Part shown: positions 8,934-17,154 of the stretch, one piece after another
Position numbering within the stretch: the first letter of the stretch is position 1
Layout of the letters: each line of letters opens with the position of its first letter
Assembly (NCBI RefSeq): GCF_000718775.1
Contig: NZ_JOCB01000036.1
Location: 1-64,000, forward strand
Source: Streptomyces sp. NRRL S-31
GTDB taxonomy: Bacteria > Actinomycetota > Actinomycetes > Streptomycetales > Streptomycetaceae
Length of the DNA: 64,000 nucleotides
Reading direction: 5' to 3'
Made by a program: the position numbers and the translations under genes
Notes under the pieces: model-generated
Database searches by the model: none
Told to the model about the DNA's origin: nothing
What the model saw: only the letters and a program-made list of their open reading frames with translations

Positions 8934-9917
8934 ATGCCGACCACGCCCCTCACCCCGCAGATCACCACCCCCTTCGACCCCTTCCTGGAGCCGCGCCGCG
9001 CGGACTGCCCCTGGTGCGGCTCCCGGAGACTGCGCACCCGGCTGCACGCGCCCGACCCGCTGCGCCACCGGGCGGGCACCTTCGCCGTCGACGCCTGCCG
9101 CGACTGCGGCCACGTCTTCCAGAACCCCCGCCTCACCGCTGAGGGACTCGCCTTCTTCCACCGGGACTTCTACGAGAGGCAGCTGGAGGAGTTCACCGAC
9201 CGCGTCCGCACCGCCCGCGCGGTCCGGCGCCGGCACCGCGCCGCCGCCCGCCGCCTGTCGGCGCTGCGCGAACCGGAGAGCTGGCTGGACGTCGGCACGG
9301 GACACGCCCGCTTCCCCGAGGCGGCGAAGGAGTTCTTCCCTTACACCAGCTTCGACGGGCTGGACCCCACGGCCCGCGTCGAGCAGGCGCTCCTGGAGGG
9401 CCGGGTGGAGGAGGCGCACCGCGGCTATCTGACGACCCCCGGCACGGCGGCCCGACTGCGCGCCCGCTACGACGTGGTCAGCATGTTCCACCACCTGGCG
9501 CACGCCCCCGACCCGCGCGCCGAACTCCGCGCCGCGCTGACCGTCCTGCGCCCCGGCGGCCACCTGGTCGTCGAAGTCCCCGACCCGCGCTGCGCGTTCG
9601 CCCGGCTGCTGGGCAGGTGGTGGCTGCCGTACGGCCAGCCGCGCCACCTGCACCTGGTCCCGCCGGCCAACCTGCGCGCGGAACTGGAGCGCCTGGGCTG
9701 CACGGTCCTCGTCACCGACCGCGCGGACGCGCACGTGCCCTGCGACCTGTCGGCGGCGCTCACCCTGGCCGCCCTCCACGCCCACCCGGTGTTCCGGCTG
9801 GCCGCCGCGCCGGTGACCGCGCTGGCCTCGGCCGCGGACCACGCCCTGGCACCCCTGCTGCGGCACACGCCGTTCTCCAACGCCTGCCGGATCGTGGCCC
9901 GCAAGGCCGTCCGCTGA
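8934..9917 (+). CDS. class I SAM-dependent methyltransferase with N-terminal zinc-ribbon-like domain
   Basis: A 327-residue protein. The N-terminus has two CxxC pairs, C25-P-W-C28 and C54-R-D-C57, which look like a zinc-binding module. This is followed by a Rossmann methyltransferase domain with motif I W-L-D-V-G-T-G-H-A at 116-124, a D-G-L-D acidic loop, and V-L-R-P-G-G-H-L-V-V-E-V (motif III). The layout is that of the methyltransferases seen in sugar and natural-product pathways; the substrate cannot be inferred. The ATG has AGGGAG upstream. It is divergent from cobT and convergent with the cobU fusion, with only 30 bp to the latter. Confidence 0.85.
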   Translation: MPTTPLTPQITTPFDPFLEPRRADCPWCGSRRLRTRLHAPDPLRHRAGTFAVDACRDCGHVFQNPRLTAEGLAFFHRDFYERQLEEFTDRVRTARAVRRRHRAAARRLSALREPESWLDVGTGHARFPEAAKEFFPYTSFDGLDPTARVEQALLEGRVEEAHRGYLTTPGTAARLRARYDVVSMFHHLAHAPDPRAELRAALTVLRPGGHLVVEVPDPRCAFARLLGRWWLPYGQPRHLHLVPPANLRAELERLGCTVLVTDRADAHVPCDLSAALTLAALHAHPVFRLAAAPVTALASAADHALAPLLRHTPFSNACRIVARKAVR

Positions 9918-9947
9918 CCCGCGCCCCCGTGGGGAGCCCGCCCCCGG

Positions 9948-11150
9948 TCAGCCCCGCAGCACCAGCGCCTGCCCGGCCACGACCAGCAGCACCTGCTCGC
10001 ACTCCGCCGCGAACGCCGCGTTCAGGCGCCCCAGTTCGTCCCGGTAACGCCGGCCGGAGGCGGTCGCGGGCACGATGCCCGACCCCACCTCGTTGGAGAC
10101 CGCGACCACGGTCCGCCGCGCGGTCCGCACCGCGTGCGCCAGCTCCCGCACCCGCTCCCGCAGCGCCTTCTCGCCGCCGCCCGCCCACTCCGCGTCGTCC
10201 CACGCCCCGACCGAGTCCATCACGTCCGTCAGCCACAGCGACAGACAGTCGACCAGCAGCGGCGGACCGTCCTCGGCCAGCAGCGGCACCAGGTCCGTCG
10301 TCTCCGTCGTACGCCACGACCCCGGCCGCCGCTCCCGGTGCAGGGCCACCCGCGCCGCCCACTCGGTGTCCCCGCCGCGCGTGCCGCCCGTCGCCACGTA
10401 CAGCACGTCCGGGAACGTCTCCAGGCGCCGCTCCGCCTCCACCGACTTGCCCGAGCGGGCACCGCCCAGCACCAGCGTCCGGCGCGGCACGTCCGGCACC
10501 TCCTGGTACGCCCCGACCAGCAGCGTCGTGCCGTCCGGCACCGCCCGCGCCCCGGCCGCCGCGAGCCGGCGCCGCAACTCCGCGCCGGGCGGCACGTCGT
10601 GGCCGAGGTGGACGGCGAGGACGTCCGTCGTGGGACCCGCCGAGCCGACCGCCCGGAGCCGGGCGAGCGCGTCCGGACGGGTCACCACGTCCGCGAGGAC
10701 CATGTCGTAGGACTGCGCCGTCGCCTCCTCCAGACCGGCCGGCGCCCCGCCCGGCGGCAGGTACAGCAGCCGCTGCCCGTCCGGCCCGGTCACCGCGTAC
10801 CCGGTGCCGCCCGCGTCCATCGCCACGGCCCGCACCCGATGTCCCGTCAGCAGCGCCAACTCCCGCCCGTCCGGCACCCGGCCGGGCTGCGGCAGCCCGG
10901 CCGGCACCTCCACCGCCGGGCCGTCGTGCGGGTGCGACAGCAGCACCTGCCGCACCCCGCCCAGCGAGTGCCCGGCGCGGGCCGCCGCGAACGCCGCGCC
11001 CGGCGTGAGGTCGAGCAGCAGTGTGCCGTCCACGAGCACCGCGGTCGCGGCCCGCGCGTCCGGCCCGAGCGCGGTCGCGCAGACGGCACAGGAACAACCG
11101 GGTCGAGGCAGCCCCGCGGGGGCACCGGTACCGAGCAGAGTGATTTCCAC
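9948..11150 (-). CDS. cobU: metallo-beta-lactamase-like domain fused to adenosylcobinamide kinase/guanylyltransferase CobU
   Basis: A 400-residue two-domain protein. Residues 1-215 resemble the metallo-beta-lactamase fold (M-E-I-T-L-L-G-T-G-A-P start, C-S-C-A-V-C at 19-24, H73-P-H-D-G near 73-77, H181 and H184 in H-L-G-H-D). The C-terminal half is CobU: P-loop G-G-A-R-S-G-K-S at 229-236, the D-C-L-S-L-W-L-T-D segment, and the conserved S-N-E-V-G-S-G-I-V-P. CobU phosphorylates adenosylcobinamide and adds GMP. The GTG at 11150 is chosen because the beta-lactamase-like fold starts right there; the frame extends to 11309 but would run into the divergent 69-residue gene. The N-terminal domain's job is unknown; it may hydrolyse a cobalamin intermediate or may be structural. 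Confidence 0.9.
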   Translation of the reverse strand: MEITLLGTGAPAGLPRPGCSCAVCATALGPDARAATAVLVDGTLLLDLTPGAAFAAARAGHSLGGVRQVLLSHPHDGPAVEVPAGLPQPGRVPDGRELALLTGHRVRAVAMDAGGTGYAVTGPDGQRLLYLPPGGAPAGLEEATAQSYDMVLADVVTRPDALARLRAVGSAGPTTDVLAVHLGHDVPPGAELRRRLAAAGARAVPDGTTLLVGAYQEVPDVPRRTLVLGGARSGKSVEAERRLETFPDVLYVATGGTRGGDTEWAARVALHRERRPGSWRTTETTDLVPLLAEDGPPLLVDCLSLWLTDVMDSVGAWDDAEWAGGGEKALRERVRELAHAVRTARRTVVAVSNEVGSGIVPATASGRRYRDELGRLNAAFAAECEQVLLVVAGQALVLRG

Positions 11151-11229
11151 GGACCGATTTTCGCCTGTCCCGGCAGGTCTTGCGCTCCCGGCTAGGCTGC
11201 CAGCAGGTGTTGGATCAAAGGAGGCGCAC

Positions 11230-11439
11230 ATGACGGCATGGACGTGGCGGTTCGAGAAGTCCGACGGGACGGAGGTCCAGCCCGCGGTCCAGCCCGAGGA
11301 GTTCACCACCCAGGGGGACGCCGAGTCCTGGATCGGCGAGCACTGGAAGGCGCTGCGGGAGGGCGGGGCCGACCAGGTGCGGCTGTTCGAGGAGACCAGC
11401 GAGATCTACGGGCCGATGAGCCTGCACGCCGAGGCGTGA
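11230..11439 (+). CDS. conserved small acidic protein, function unknown
   Basis: A 69-residue protein beginning M-T-A-W-T-W-R-F-E-K, rich in Glu and Trp, with no membrane segment or signal. A strong AAAGGAGG precedes the ATG by 6 nt, and codon use matches neighbouring genes, so it is very likely real. It is divergent from the cobU fusion and convergent with the HtrA-like gene. I recognise it only as a short actinobacterial hypothetical. Confidence 0.8.
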   Translation: MTAWTWRFEKSDGTEVQPAVQPEEFTTQGDAESWIGEHWKALREGGADQVRLFEETSEIYGPMSLHAEA

Positions 11440-11475
11440 CCCGAGCGGGGGCGGCGTGGGGAGGGGTCCCCCTCC

Positions 11476-12594
11476 TCACTGCTCGCCCAGCGTGACCTCG
11501 GCCGTCCGCTGGACGCCGTCGCGCTGGTACGTCACCGCGGTCCGCTGCCCCGGCCGGTCCGCGGCCAGGGCCTCGGACAGCGAGGTGACGGTGGTGATGG
11601 GCCGGCCGCCCACCCCGGTGATGACGTCGCCGGGGCGCAGGCCCGCCCGGTCGGCCGCGCCGCCGCCGCGCGCGGTCACCACCGCCACCCCGATCGGCTG
11701 GTAGCGGTCGTCCACGACCGTCCGCGCGGTGATGTCCAGGGCCGCCCGGCCGGAGTCGACGACCTTGCCGGTCCGCACGATCTGGTCGGCGACCGTCCGC
11801 ACCATCGACGCCGGGATCGCGAAGCCGATCCCGGGCGCCGCGCTGCCCCCGAGGTCCGGGTCGGCCGCGGCGAGCGTCGGGATGCCGATCACCCGGCCGT
11901 CCAGGTCGACCAGGGCGCCGCCGCTGTTGCCGGGGTTGATCGCGGCCGAGGTCTGCACCATGTTCGCGATCGTCGCGCCCGTGCCGCCGCCCGAGCTGCC
12001 CTCGCTGACGGTCCGCCCGGTCGCCGAGACGATGCCCTCGGTGACACTGGACGACAGCCCCAGCGGCGATCCCATGGCCAGTACGATCCGGCCGACCTCC
12101 ACCTTCTCGGAGTCCCCGAACACCGCCGGTCGCAGCCCGTCCGGCACCTGGTCCAGCCTGATCACGGCCAGGTCCTGCTCGGGGTAGGAGTAGACCAGGC
12201 TCGCGGTCAGCGGCTCCTCGCTGTTGGCCGTCGTCACCAGGAACTTCTTCTCCGCCCCCACCACATGGGCGTTGGTGACGATGTGCCCCTTGTCGTCGTA
12301 GACCACCCCGGAGCCCAGGTCGTGGCTCGCCTGGATCTGCACGACCGACGGCAGGACCTCCTTGATGACCCGCTGGTACCGGCTCTGGAGATCGTTCGCG
12401 GCCGCCGGCGCCACCGCCCGGGCGGTCGCCGGGTCGTCCCGGCCGGCCGGGGCCGCGGGGCCGGAGCAGCCGGCGGCGAGGACCGCGCAGACGGCCAGCG
12501 ACGCGGCGCGGACGGCCGTACGCGGCGCACGGGTACGCGGCGCACGGGTACGAAGCGCAGGGGCACGGAGCGCACGGGCACGGGAAGCGTCCAT
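11476..12594 (-). CDS. HtrA-like trypsin/PDZ serine protease, predicted lipoprotein
   Basis: A 372-residue exported protease. The N-terminus is Arg-rich with four 5-residue repeats, then a hydrophobic core and lipobox A-A-G-C with the lipidated cysteine C43. The trypsin-like domain has the triad H110 (T-N-A-H-V-V-G), D141 (E-Q-D-L-A-V-I) and S224 (G-N-S-G-G). A PDZ domain covers about 270-365 and ends the protein. HtrA/DegP proteins degrade or refold damaged proteins outside the membrane. The 43-residue signal region is unusually long because of the repeat, so a start further inside is possible. It is monocistronic between a small gene and a methyltransferase. Confidence 0.9.
   Translation of the reverse strand: MDASRARALRAPALRTRAPRTRAPRTAVRAASLAVCAVLAAGCSGPAAPAGRDDPATARAVAPAAANDLQSRYQRVIKEVLPSVVQIQASHDLGSGVVYDDKGHIVTNAHVVGAEKKFLVTTANSEEPLTASLVYSYPEQDLAVIRLDQVPDGLRPAVFGDSEKVEVGRIVLAMGSPLGLSSSVTEGIVSATGRTVSEGSSGGGTGATIANMVQTSAAINPGNSGGALVDLDGRVIGIPTLAAADPDLGGSAAPGIGFAIPASMVRTVADQIVRTGKVVDSGRAALDITARTVVDDRYQPIGVAVVTARGGGAADRAGLRPGDVITGVGGRPITTVTSLSEALAADRPGQRTAVTYQRDGVQRTAEVTLGEQ
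12521..12580. repeat. 15-bp tandem repeat in the HtrA signal region, four copies
   Basis: Units at 12521, 12536, 12551 and 12566. The first two are identical; the last two carry a few substitutions. They encode a repeated five-residue Arg/Ala/Pro/Thr block in the n-region of the signal peptide, so copy-number change would alter signal length without a frameshift. Confidence 0.8.
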
Positions 12595-12650
12595 GCCCCG
12601 AGTCTCACCGCGCCGTGATCACCCGGCCCGCGCTGTTGCCCCGAACGGGC

Positions 12651-13484
12651 TCAGCCGCGTACCCCGCACAAGTGCAGCAGGGCCGCCACCCGGCGGTATG
12701 GGTCCGTGCGCCCGGCCCGCTCCTCGACCGCGAGCAGGGTGCCGAGGTCCGCCGGGAGCGTCGCGCCGTCCGCCGCCGTGTCGGTGAAGACCCGGACGCC
12801 GTACCAGGCGTGCAGTGGGGCGGCGATGCCGGCGAGCGTGGCGGTGAGGGAGGCCAGGCGGTCGGCCCGGACGTCCGGGCCGGTACGGAGGGGGGTGCCC
12901 CCGTCGGTGCCCCCGTCGGGGTCTGCGCCGGGGTCCCCGTCCGGGGCCGTGCGGGCATGGGGGAGGGTGGCCGCGCCGTCGAAGGCGGCCAGGGCGCCCG
13001 CCCAGTCGCCGGTCAGACCGGGACGCATGGCGAGCGCGTCGCCGTTGCGGACGACGAGGGAGAGCAGCCCGCCGGGGGCCAGCATCCGGGCCAGGCCCGC
13101 CACCAGCGGGTCGGGCTCCTCCACGTACATCAGGACGCCGTGGCAGAGCACGACGTCGAAGCTGCCCGGCAGGAAGTGCACGCCGGTGTCCCGGCCGTCG
13201 CCCTGCACCAGCCGCACCCGCTCCCGGATGCCCTCCGGTTCCCGGGACACGGCCTCGCGGGCGGCGGCGACCAGCGTCGCGTCCTGCTCGACCCCGGTCA
13301 CCTGGTGGCCGAGCCGGGCCAGCCGCAGTGCCTGCGCGCCCCGGCCCATCCCCACGTCGAGCACCCGCAGCCGCCGCCCGACCGGGAACCGCCCGGCTAT
13401 CTGCTCGTCCAGCTGCCGGGTCAGCAACTCCCGCCGGACGATGTCGCGCAGGTCCTGAGGCCCGTCCAGCCGGACCGCACCCAC
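12651..13484 (-). CDS. SAM-dependent methyltransferase
   Basis: A 277-residue class I methyltransferase with motif I V-L-D-V-G-M-G-R-G at 41-49, an acidic end of strand 2 in V-T-G-V-E-Q-D, and a V-V-L-C-H-G-V-L-M-Y segment as in SmtA/UbiE-type enzymes. The stretch from about 185-205 is a Gly/Pro/Asp insertion rich in repeated residues. Substrate unknown. The GTG at 13484 is 17 bp after the DUF3043 gene stop, so the two are probably co-transcribed; an in-frame CTG that overlaps that stop is an alternative start. Confidence 0.85.
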   Translation of the reverse strand: MGAVRLDGPQDLRDIVRRELLTRQLDEQIAGRFPVGRRLRVLDVGMGRGAQALRLARLGHQVTGVEQDATLVAAAREAVSREPEGIRERVRLVQGDGRDTGVHFLPGSFDVVLCHGVLMYVEEPDPLVAGLARMLAPGGLLSLVVRNGDALAMRPGLTGDWAGALAAFDGAATLPHARTAPDGDPGADPDGGTDGGTPLRTGPDVRADRLASLTATLAGIAAPLHAWYGVRVFTDTAADGATLPADLGTLLAVEERAGRTDPYRRVAALLHLCGVRG

Positions 13485-13501
13485 GGGAGAAGCGTCTGCG
13501 C

Positions 13502-14101
13502 TCAGGGCCGCTCTCCGCGCTTGACCTGCGGCTTCGGCAGCCGGAGCCGACGCATCTGCAAGGACCGCATCAGGGCGTAGGCGACCGCGCCCCGGGTGTT
13601 CTCGTTCGGGAAGCGCTCGGCCAGCCGCTTCTTCAGACGGAAGCCGCTGACGGCCGCGTCCAGCACGATCAGCACGATCACGATCAGCCAGAGCAGCAGC
13701 GCGACGCTCTGGATCGCGGGCACCCGCACCACGCTCAGCACCAGGATGACCACGGCGAGCGGCAGGAAGAACTCCGCCACGTTGAACCGCGAGTCCACCC
13801 AGTTCCGGGCGAACCGGCGGACCGGACCCCTGTCCCGGGCCGGCAGGTACCGCTCGTCGCCGCCGGCCAGCGCCTGGCGCTGGCGCTCCAGCGCCCGCCG
13901 CCGCTCCTCTCGCTGGCGCTTCGCGGCCTCCTTGCGGTTCGTCGGCGTGGTGGCGACGCTGCGGCGCTGGGTCTGGGCCTCACTGCGCTTGGGCGTGGGC
14001 CGACCCTTCGGGGCCTGAGGGTCACGGGGCTGCTTGGAGAGGGTCACCTGCGCCTTGTCGGCGGTCGGGGCCTTCTCTTCCTTGGCACGGCTACGGAACA
14101 C
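13502..14101 (-). CDS. DUF3043 membrane protein
   Basis: A 199-residue protein with a charged, Lys/Arg/Gln-rich N-terminal half (to about 105) containing a basic predicted helix (R-K-E-A-A-K-R-Q-R-E-E-R-R), two closely spaced membrane helices (about 108-125 and 132-150), and a short basic tail. This is the layout of actinobacterial DUF3043 proteins, whose function is unknown. The GTG at 14101 is chosen because the family begins with a short F-R-x-R segment; the frame is open to 14233, but the added residues look non-coding. It is the first gene of a pair with the downstream methyltransferase. Confidence 0.85.
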   Translation of the reverse strand: MFRSRAKEEKAPTADKAQVTLSKQPRDPQAPKGRPTPKRSEAQTQRRSVATTPTNRKEAAKRQREERRRALERQRQALAGGDERYLPARDRGPVRRFARNWVDSRFNVAEFFLPLAVVILVLSVVRVPAIQSVALLLWLIVIVLIVLDAAVSGFRLKKRLAERFPNENTRGAVAYALMRSLQMRRLRLPKPQVKRGERP

Positions 14102-14388
14102 AAAACCCAAGGGTACGGGCTGCACCCGCGTGGACCCCAGTCCGGTGGGGAACGATCCGGCAACACCGCACGTCTCCAGGGGGGAGAACGGGGCACACGG
14201 AAGGGACACCCATCCGGGGGTCGGTGGCATCACCTACTCCTCACGCCGGAGCCGTACGCTCCGCAGTCGTCCTCGGGGATGAGCGCATCACCCCGTGAAC
14301 AGTGCGGTAATGGAGACGGGGCCCGTACTGTGGGTCCTGTCGCAGGATCTGTGAGCCGGAGTCCGTCAGAAGGGGGCGCGCGAAGCCC

Positions 14389-15180
14389 ATGAGCGGTGTC
14401 ATGAAGCGTATGGGGATGATCTTCCGCGCGAAGGCGAACAAGGCCCTTGACCGGGCCGAGGACCCGCGCGAGACCCTCGACTACTCGTACCAGAAGCAGC
14501 TGGAGCTGCTCCAGAAGGTGCGGCGCGGCGTCGCCGACGTGGCCACCAGCCGCAAGCGCCTGGAGCTCCAGCTCAACCAGCTCCAGCAGCAGTCCGGCAA
14601 GCTGGAGGACCAGGGCCGCAAGGCGCTGGCGCTCGGCCGCGAGGACCTGGCCCGCGAGGCCCTCTCCCGCAAGGCCGCGCTCCAGCAGCAGGTCACCGAC
14701 CTGGAGACGCAGCACGCCACCCTCCAGGGCGAGGAGGAGAAGCTCACCCTGGCGGCCCAGCGCCTCCAGGCCAAGGTGGACGCCTTCCGTACGAAGAAGG
14801 AGACCATCAAGGCCACCTACACCGCCGCCCAGGCCCAGACCCGCATCGGGGAGGCGTTCACCGGCATCTCCGAGGAGATGGGCGACGTCGGCCTGGCCAT
14901 CCAGCGCGCCGAGGACAAGACCGCCCAGCTCCAGGCCCGGGCCGGCGCCATCGACGAGCTGCTCGCCTCCGGCGCCCTGGACGACCCCTCCGGCACCCGC
15001 AAGGACGACATCCAGGCCGAGCTGGACCGGCTCTCCGGTGGTACGGATGTAGAGCTGGAACTCCAGCGCATGAAGGCCGAGCTGGCCGGGGGCTCCCCGC
15101 AGCAGGCCATCGAGGGCGGCGCCGGTCAGGGGCAGTCCCAGCAGCAGCCGCAGGACACCCCGCGCTTCGACAAGCAGTAG
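14389..15180 (+). CDS. pspA: phage shock protein A homologue (PspA/IM30/Vipp1 family)
   Basis: A 263-residue ESCRT-III-like coiled-coil protein that binds stressed inner membrane and maintains the proton gradient. The N-terminal helix M-K-R-M-G-M-I-F-R-A-K is amphipathic and membrane-inserting, and residues 20-180 form long heptad-rich helices with few prolines. The C-terminal 30 residues are Gly/Gln-rich and probably disordered. ATG 14389 is followed by a second in-frame ATG at 14401; the first is better placed relative to AGGGGG. The PspAA gene follows after 32 bp. There is no pspF or pspBC neighbour, as is normal in actinobacteria. Confidence 0.93.
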   Translation: MSGVMKRMGMIFRAKANKALDRAEDPRETLDYSYQKQLELLQKVRRGVADVATSRKRLELQLNQLQQQSGKLEDQGRKALALGREDLAREALSRKAALQQQVTDLETQHATLQGEEEKLTLAAQRLQAKVDAFRTKKETIKATYTAAQAQTRIGEAFTGISEEMGDVGLAIQRAEDKTAQLQARAGAIDELLASGALDDPSGTRKDDIQAELDRLSGGTDVELELQRMKAELAGGSPQQAIEGGAGQGQSQQQPQDTPRFDKQ

Positions 15181-15212
15181 CCCGGCGCCGGGTCCGAGCC
15201 GAGGAGGCCGAC

Positions 15213-15491
15213 GTGATCGTACGGATCATGGGGGAGGGCCAGGTGAGGCTGGACGACACCCACCTCGCCGAGCTGAACCAGCTGGACGACGAACTGCTGG
15301 CCGAGGTGGAGGGCGGCGACGGCGAGGGCTTCCGCCGCACGCTCACCGCGCTGCTGGACGCCGTGCGCCGGCTCGGCACCCCGCTGCCGGACGACGCGCT
15401 GGAACCCTCCGGCCTGATCCTGCCGTCGCCGGACTCGACCCTGGACGAGGTGCGGGAACTGCTGAGCGACGACGGCCTGATCCCCGGCTGA
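15213..15491 (+). CDS. PspA-associated protein (PspAA domain)
   Basis: A 92-residue acidic protein starting M-I-V-R-I-M-G-E-G-Q with the conserved L-D-D-x-x-L-A-E-L-N-Q-L-D core of the PspAA family. It is found next to pspA in many actinobacteria and is thought to act with it. GTG start with GAGGAGG 6 nt upstream. It is probably translated from the same mRNA as pspA and is convergent with the secreted protein gene 21 bp away. Confidence 0.85.
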   Translation: MIVRIMGEGQVRLDDTHLAELNQLDDELLAEVEGGDGEGFRRTLTALLDAVRRLGTPLPDDALEPSGLILPSPDSTLDEVRELLSDDGLIPG

Positions 15492-15512
15492 GCGCCCGGG
15501 CCCGCCCCCGGC

Positions 15513-16880
15513 TCAGTCCAGGGTGAACCAGGTGGTCCGGGACTTCCGCCACTCCGGGTGCGTGAGGTCCTTCGCGTCGGTGCCGTCGCCGTAGAGGTCG
15601 GCGGCCCCGTCGTCGGTGAGGAGCTGCACCCGGGCGCCGGCGGCGGTCGGGTCGGGCACGGACACCACGGACTCCCAGCCGCCCGCGTCCGCCGTCGGCA
15701 GGTCCAGCACCTTCACCGGCCGGTGCCCGGCGATCCCGTCCCAGGAGTACAGGGCGTACGGGGCGCTGTTGTCCTCCGCGGCCCAGGACCCGGCGAGGAT
15801 CAGGTACCGCCCCTGGTCGTTGCGGCGCAGGTCCCGCACCGACAGCCCGCCGAGGTCCAGCTCGACCGGCGTGCCGAAGGCCGCCTCGGCCCCGCGCGCC
15901 ACCCGGTCCATGTTCGTCACCGGCACGAGCAGCGCCTTGCCGTCGTTGCGCGGCGGCGCCAGCGGGGCGCGGAAGCCGACGTAGGCGGTGGTGGCCGAAC
16001 CGGGGGCGAACTCCAGCCCCTCGACGTTGAAGCCGTCGATCCGCTTCGGGGCCTGCCCGTCGGCGGTCGCGGCGGCGAAGCCGTACCGGTCGCCGTTCGC
16101 CTCGTCCCAGGCCACCAGGTCGTCGCGGAGCCGGTGCCCGGCGGTGCCGAAGGACAGCCGGGTGGCGGCGCCCGACCCGGAGACGGTCGTGGTGAACACG
16201 GTGTTGCGGTCCGGCTTGTACACGCCGTCCTTGTTGTTGCCCAGCGAACCCGTCCAGTAGACCGTGTCCCCGACGCGGGCCGCGCCCTCGATGTCGACCT
16301 CCTTGTCCGCGCCCAGCGCGCCGTCGAGGTCCCAGGTCCGCACCGGCGCGCCGGAGACGGCGCCGTCGTACAGGCGCAGGGTGTTGTCCTCGTCGTCGGC
16401 GACGATCAGGTATCCGCCGCCTGCGTCCACGGCGGCGGAGGCGTCCGAGGCGCCGGTCAGATAGCGGGCGTCGGCGCTGTGCCGGACGGCCGGGGAGGCC
16501 GCGTAGTGCAGGGTCGCGGTGGCCGTCCCGCCGCCCGCGCCGGCCACCTTCAGCGTGAGGTCGGTGTAGCCCCGGGAGCGCGCGGTGACGGCCACGGTGC
16601 GGTCGGCGCCGGTCCCGGTGACGTGGACGTCGGTGGTGGCGGCGACCGTGCTCCGGCTGCTCCGCGACGCCGTGACCGTGAGCGCGGAGGCGTCCGCGCC
16701 GCTCTGCGCGACCGTCACGGTGACGACCGGGTCCCCGGTGCCGCCGACGGAACCGGACAGATAGGCGGCGGACAGCTTGATCGTGGGCGTGCCGTAGGCG
16801 GCGGCGTGGGCGGGGCCGGCCGGGCCGGCGGCCGACAGCAGGGCGAGGACGGCGACGGCCGGGAGCGAGGGGTGGCGCAT
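15513..16880 (-). CDS. secreted protein with Ig-like and beta-propeller-like regions, function unknown
   Basis: A 455-residue exported protein. Residues 1-27 form a Sec signal peptide ending A-H-A-A. Residues 28-130 are Thr/Ser/Val-rich and resemble an Ig-like adhesion or binding domain. From about 145 onward the pattern is that of a beta-propeller or phytase-like domain (G-G-Y-L-I-V-A-D-D-E-D-N-T-L-R-L-Y-D, later repeated W-D and G-D blades). No catalytic motif is recognised. The ATG at 16880 is preceded by AAAGG; a longer frame to 16985 lacks signal features. It is divergent from the sensor kinase across 274 bp. Confidence 0.8.
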   Translation of the reverse strand: MRHPSLPAVAVLALLSAAGPAGPAHAAAYGTPTIKLSAAYLSGSVGGTGDPVVTVTVAQSGADASALTVTASRSSRSTVAATTDVHVTGTGADRTVAVTARSRGYTDLTLKVAGAGGGTATATLHYAASPAVRHSADARYLTGASDASAAVDAGGGYLIVADDEDNTLRLYDGAVSGAPVRTWDLDGALGADKEVDIEGAARVGDTVYWTGSLGNNKDGVYKPDRNTVFTTTVSGSGAATRLSFGTAGHRLRDDLVAWDEANGDRYGFAAATADGQAPKRIDGFNVEGLEFAPGSATTAYVGFRAPLAPPRNDGKALLVPVTNMDRVARGAEAAFGTPVELDLGGLSVRDLRRNDQGRYLILAGSWAAEDNSAPYALYSWDGIAGHRPVKVLDLPTADAGGWESVVSVPDPTAAGARVQLLTDDGAADLYGDGTDAKDLTHPEWRKSRTTWFTLD

Positions 16881-17142
16881 GGGGGTGCCTTTCGTCGACG
16901 GGGGCTCGCGTGTCGAGGAGAAGGCTGGGCAGGCCCGGCCGACAGCGCCTGACGGCGGACGGTCGGTTCGCCGACCGGGGCCCAACAGCTCGAAGGGGCG
17001 AGCGCGGTCGGGCGGCCACAGCTCCAGTCTGGCCGATCGCGCGCTTCCCCGCGCCCCTTCGGCGGGCGCGCGGGCACCCCGTCGGCCCCGGCGGGCGAAA
17101 GCCCCTTACCCGGCATCTTGCCGTCGGCCCGGCCCCGAACCG

Positions 17143-17148
17143 TACTGT
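17143..17148 (+). promoter_or_regulatory. candidate -10 element for the sensor kinase gene (leaderless)
   Basis: TACTGT ends 6 nt before the GTG at 17155; no Shine-Dalgarno is present. Confidence 0.45.
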
Positions 17149-17154
17149 TCCTCC

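Noticed and set aside
7500..11230. Cobalamin riboswitch near cobT and cobU
   Set aside because: No B12 box or conserved kissing-loop pattern is seen in the gaps.
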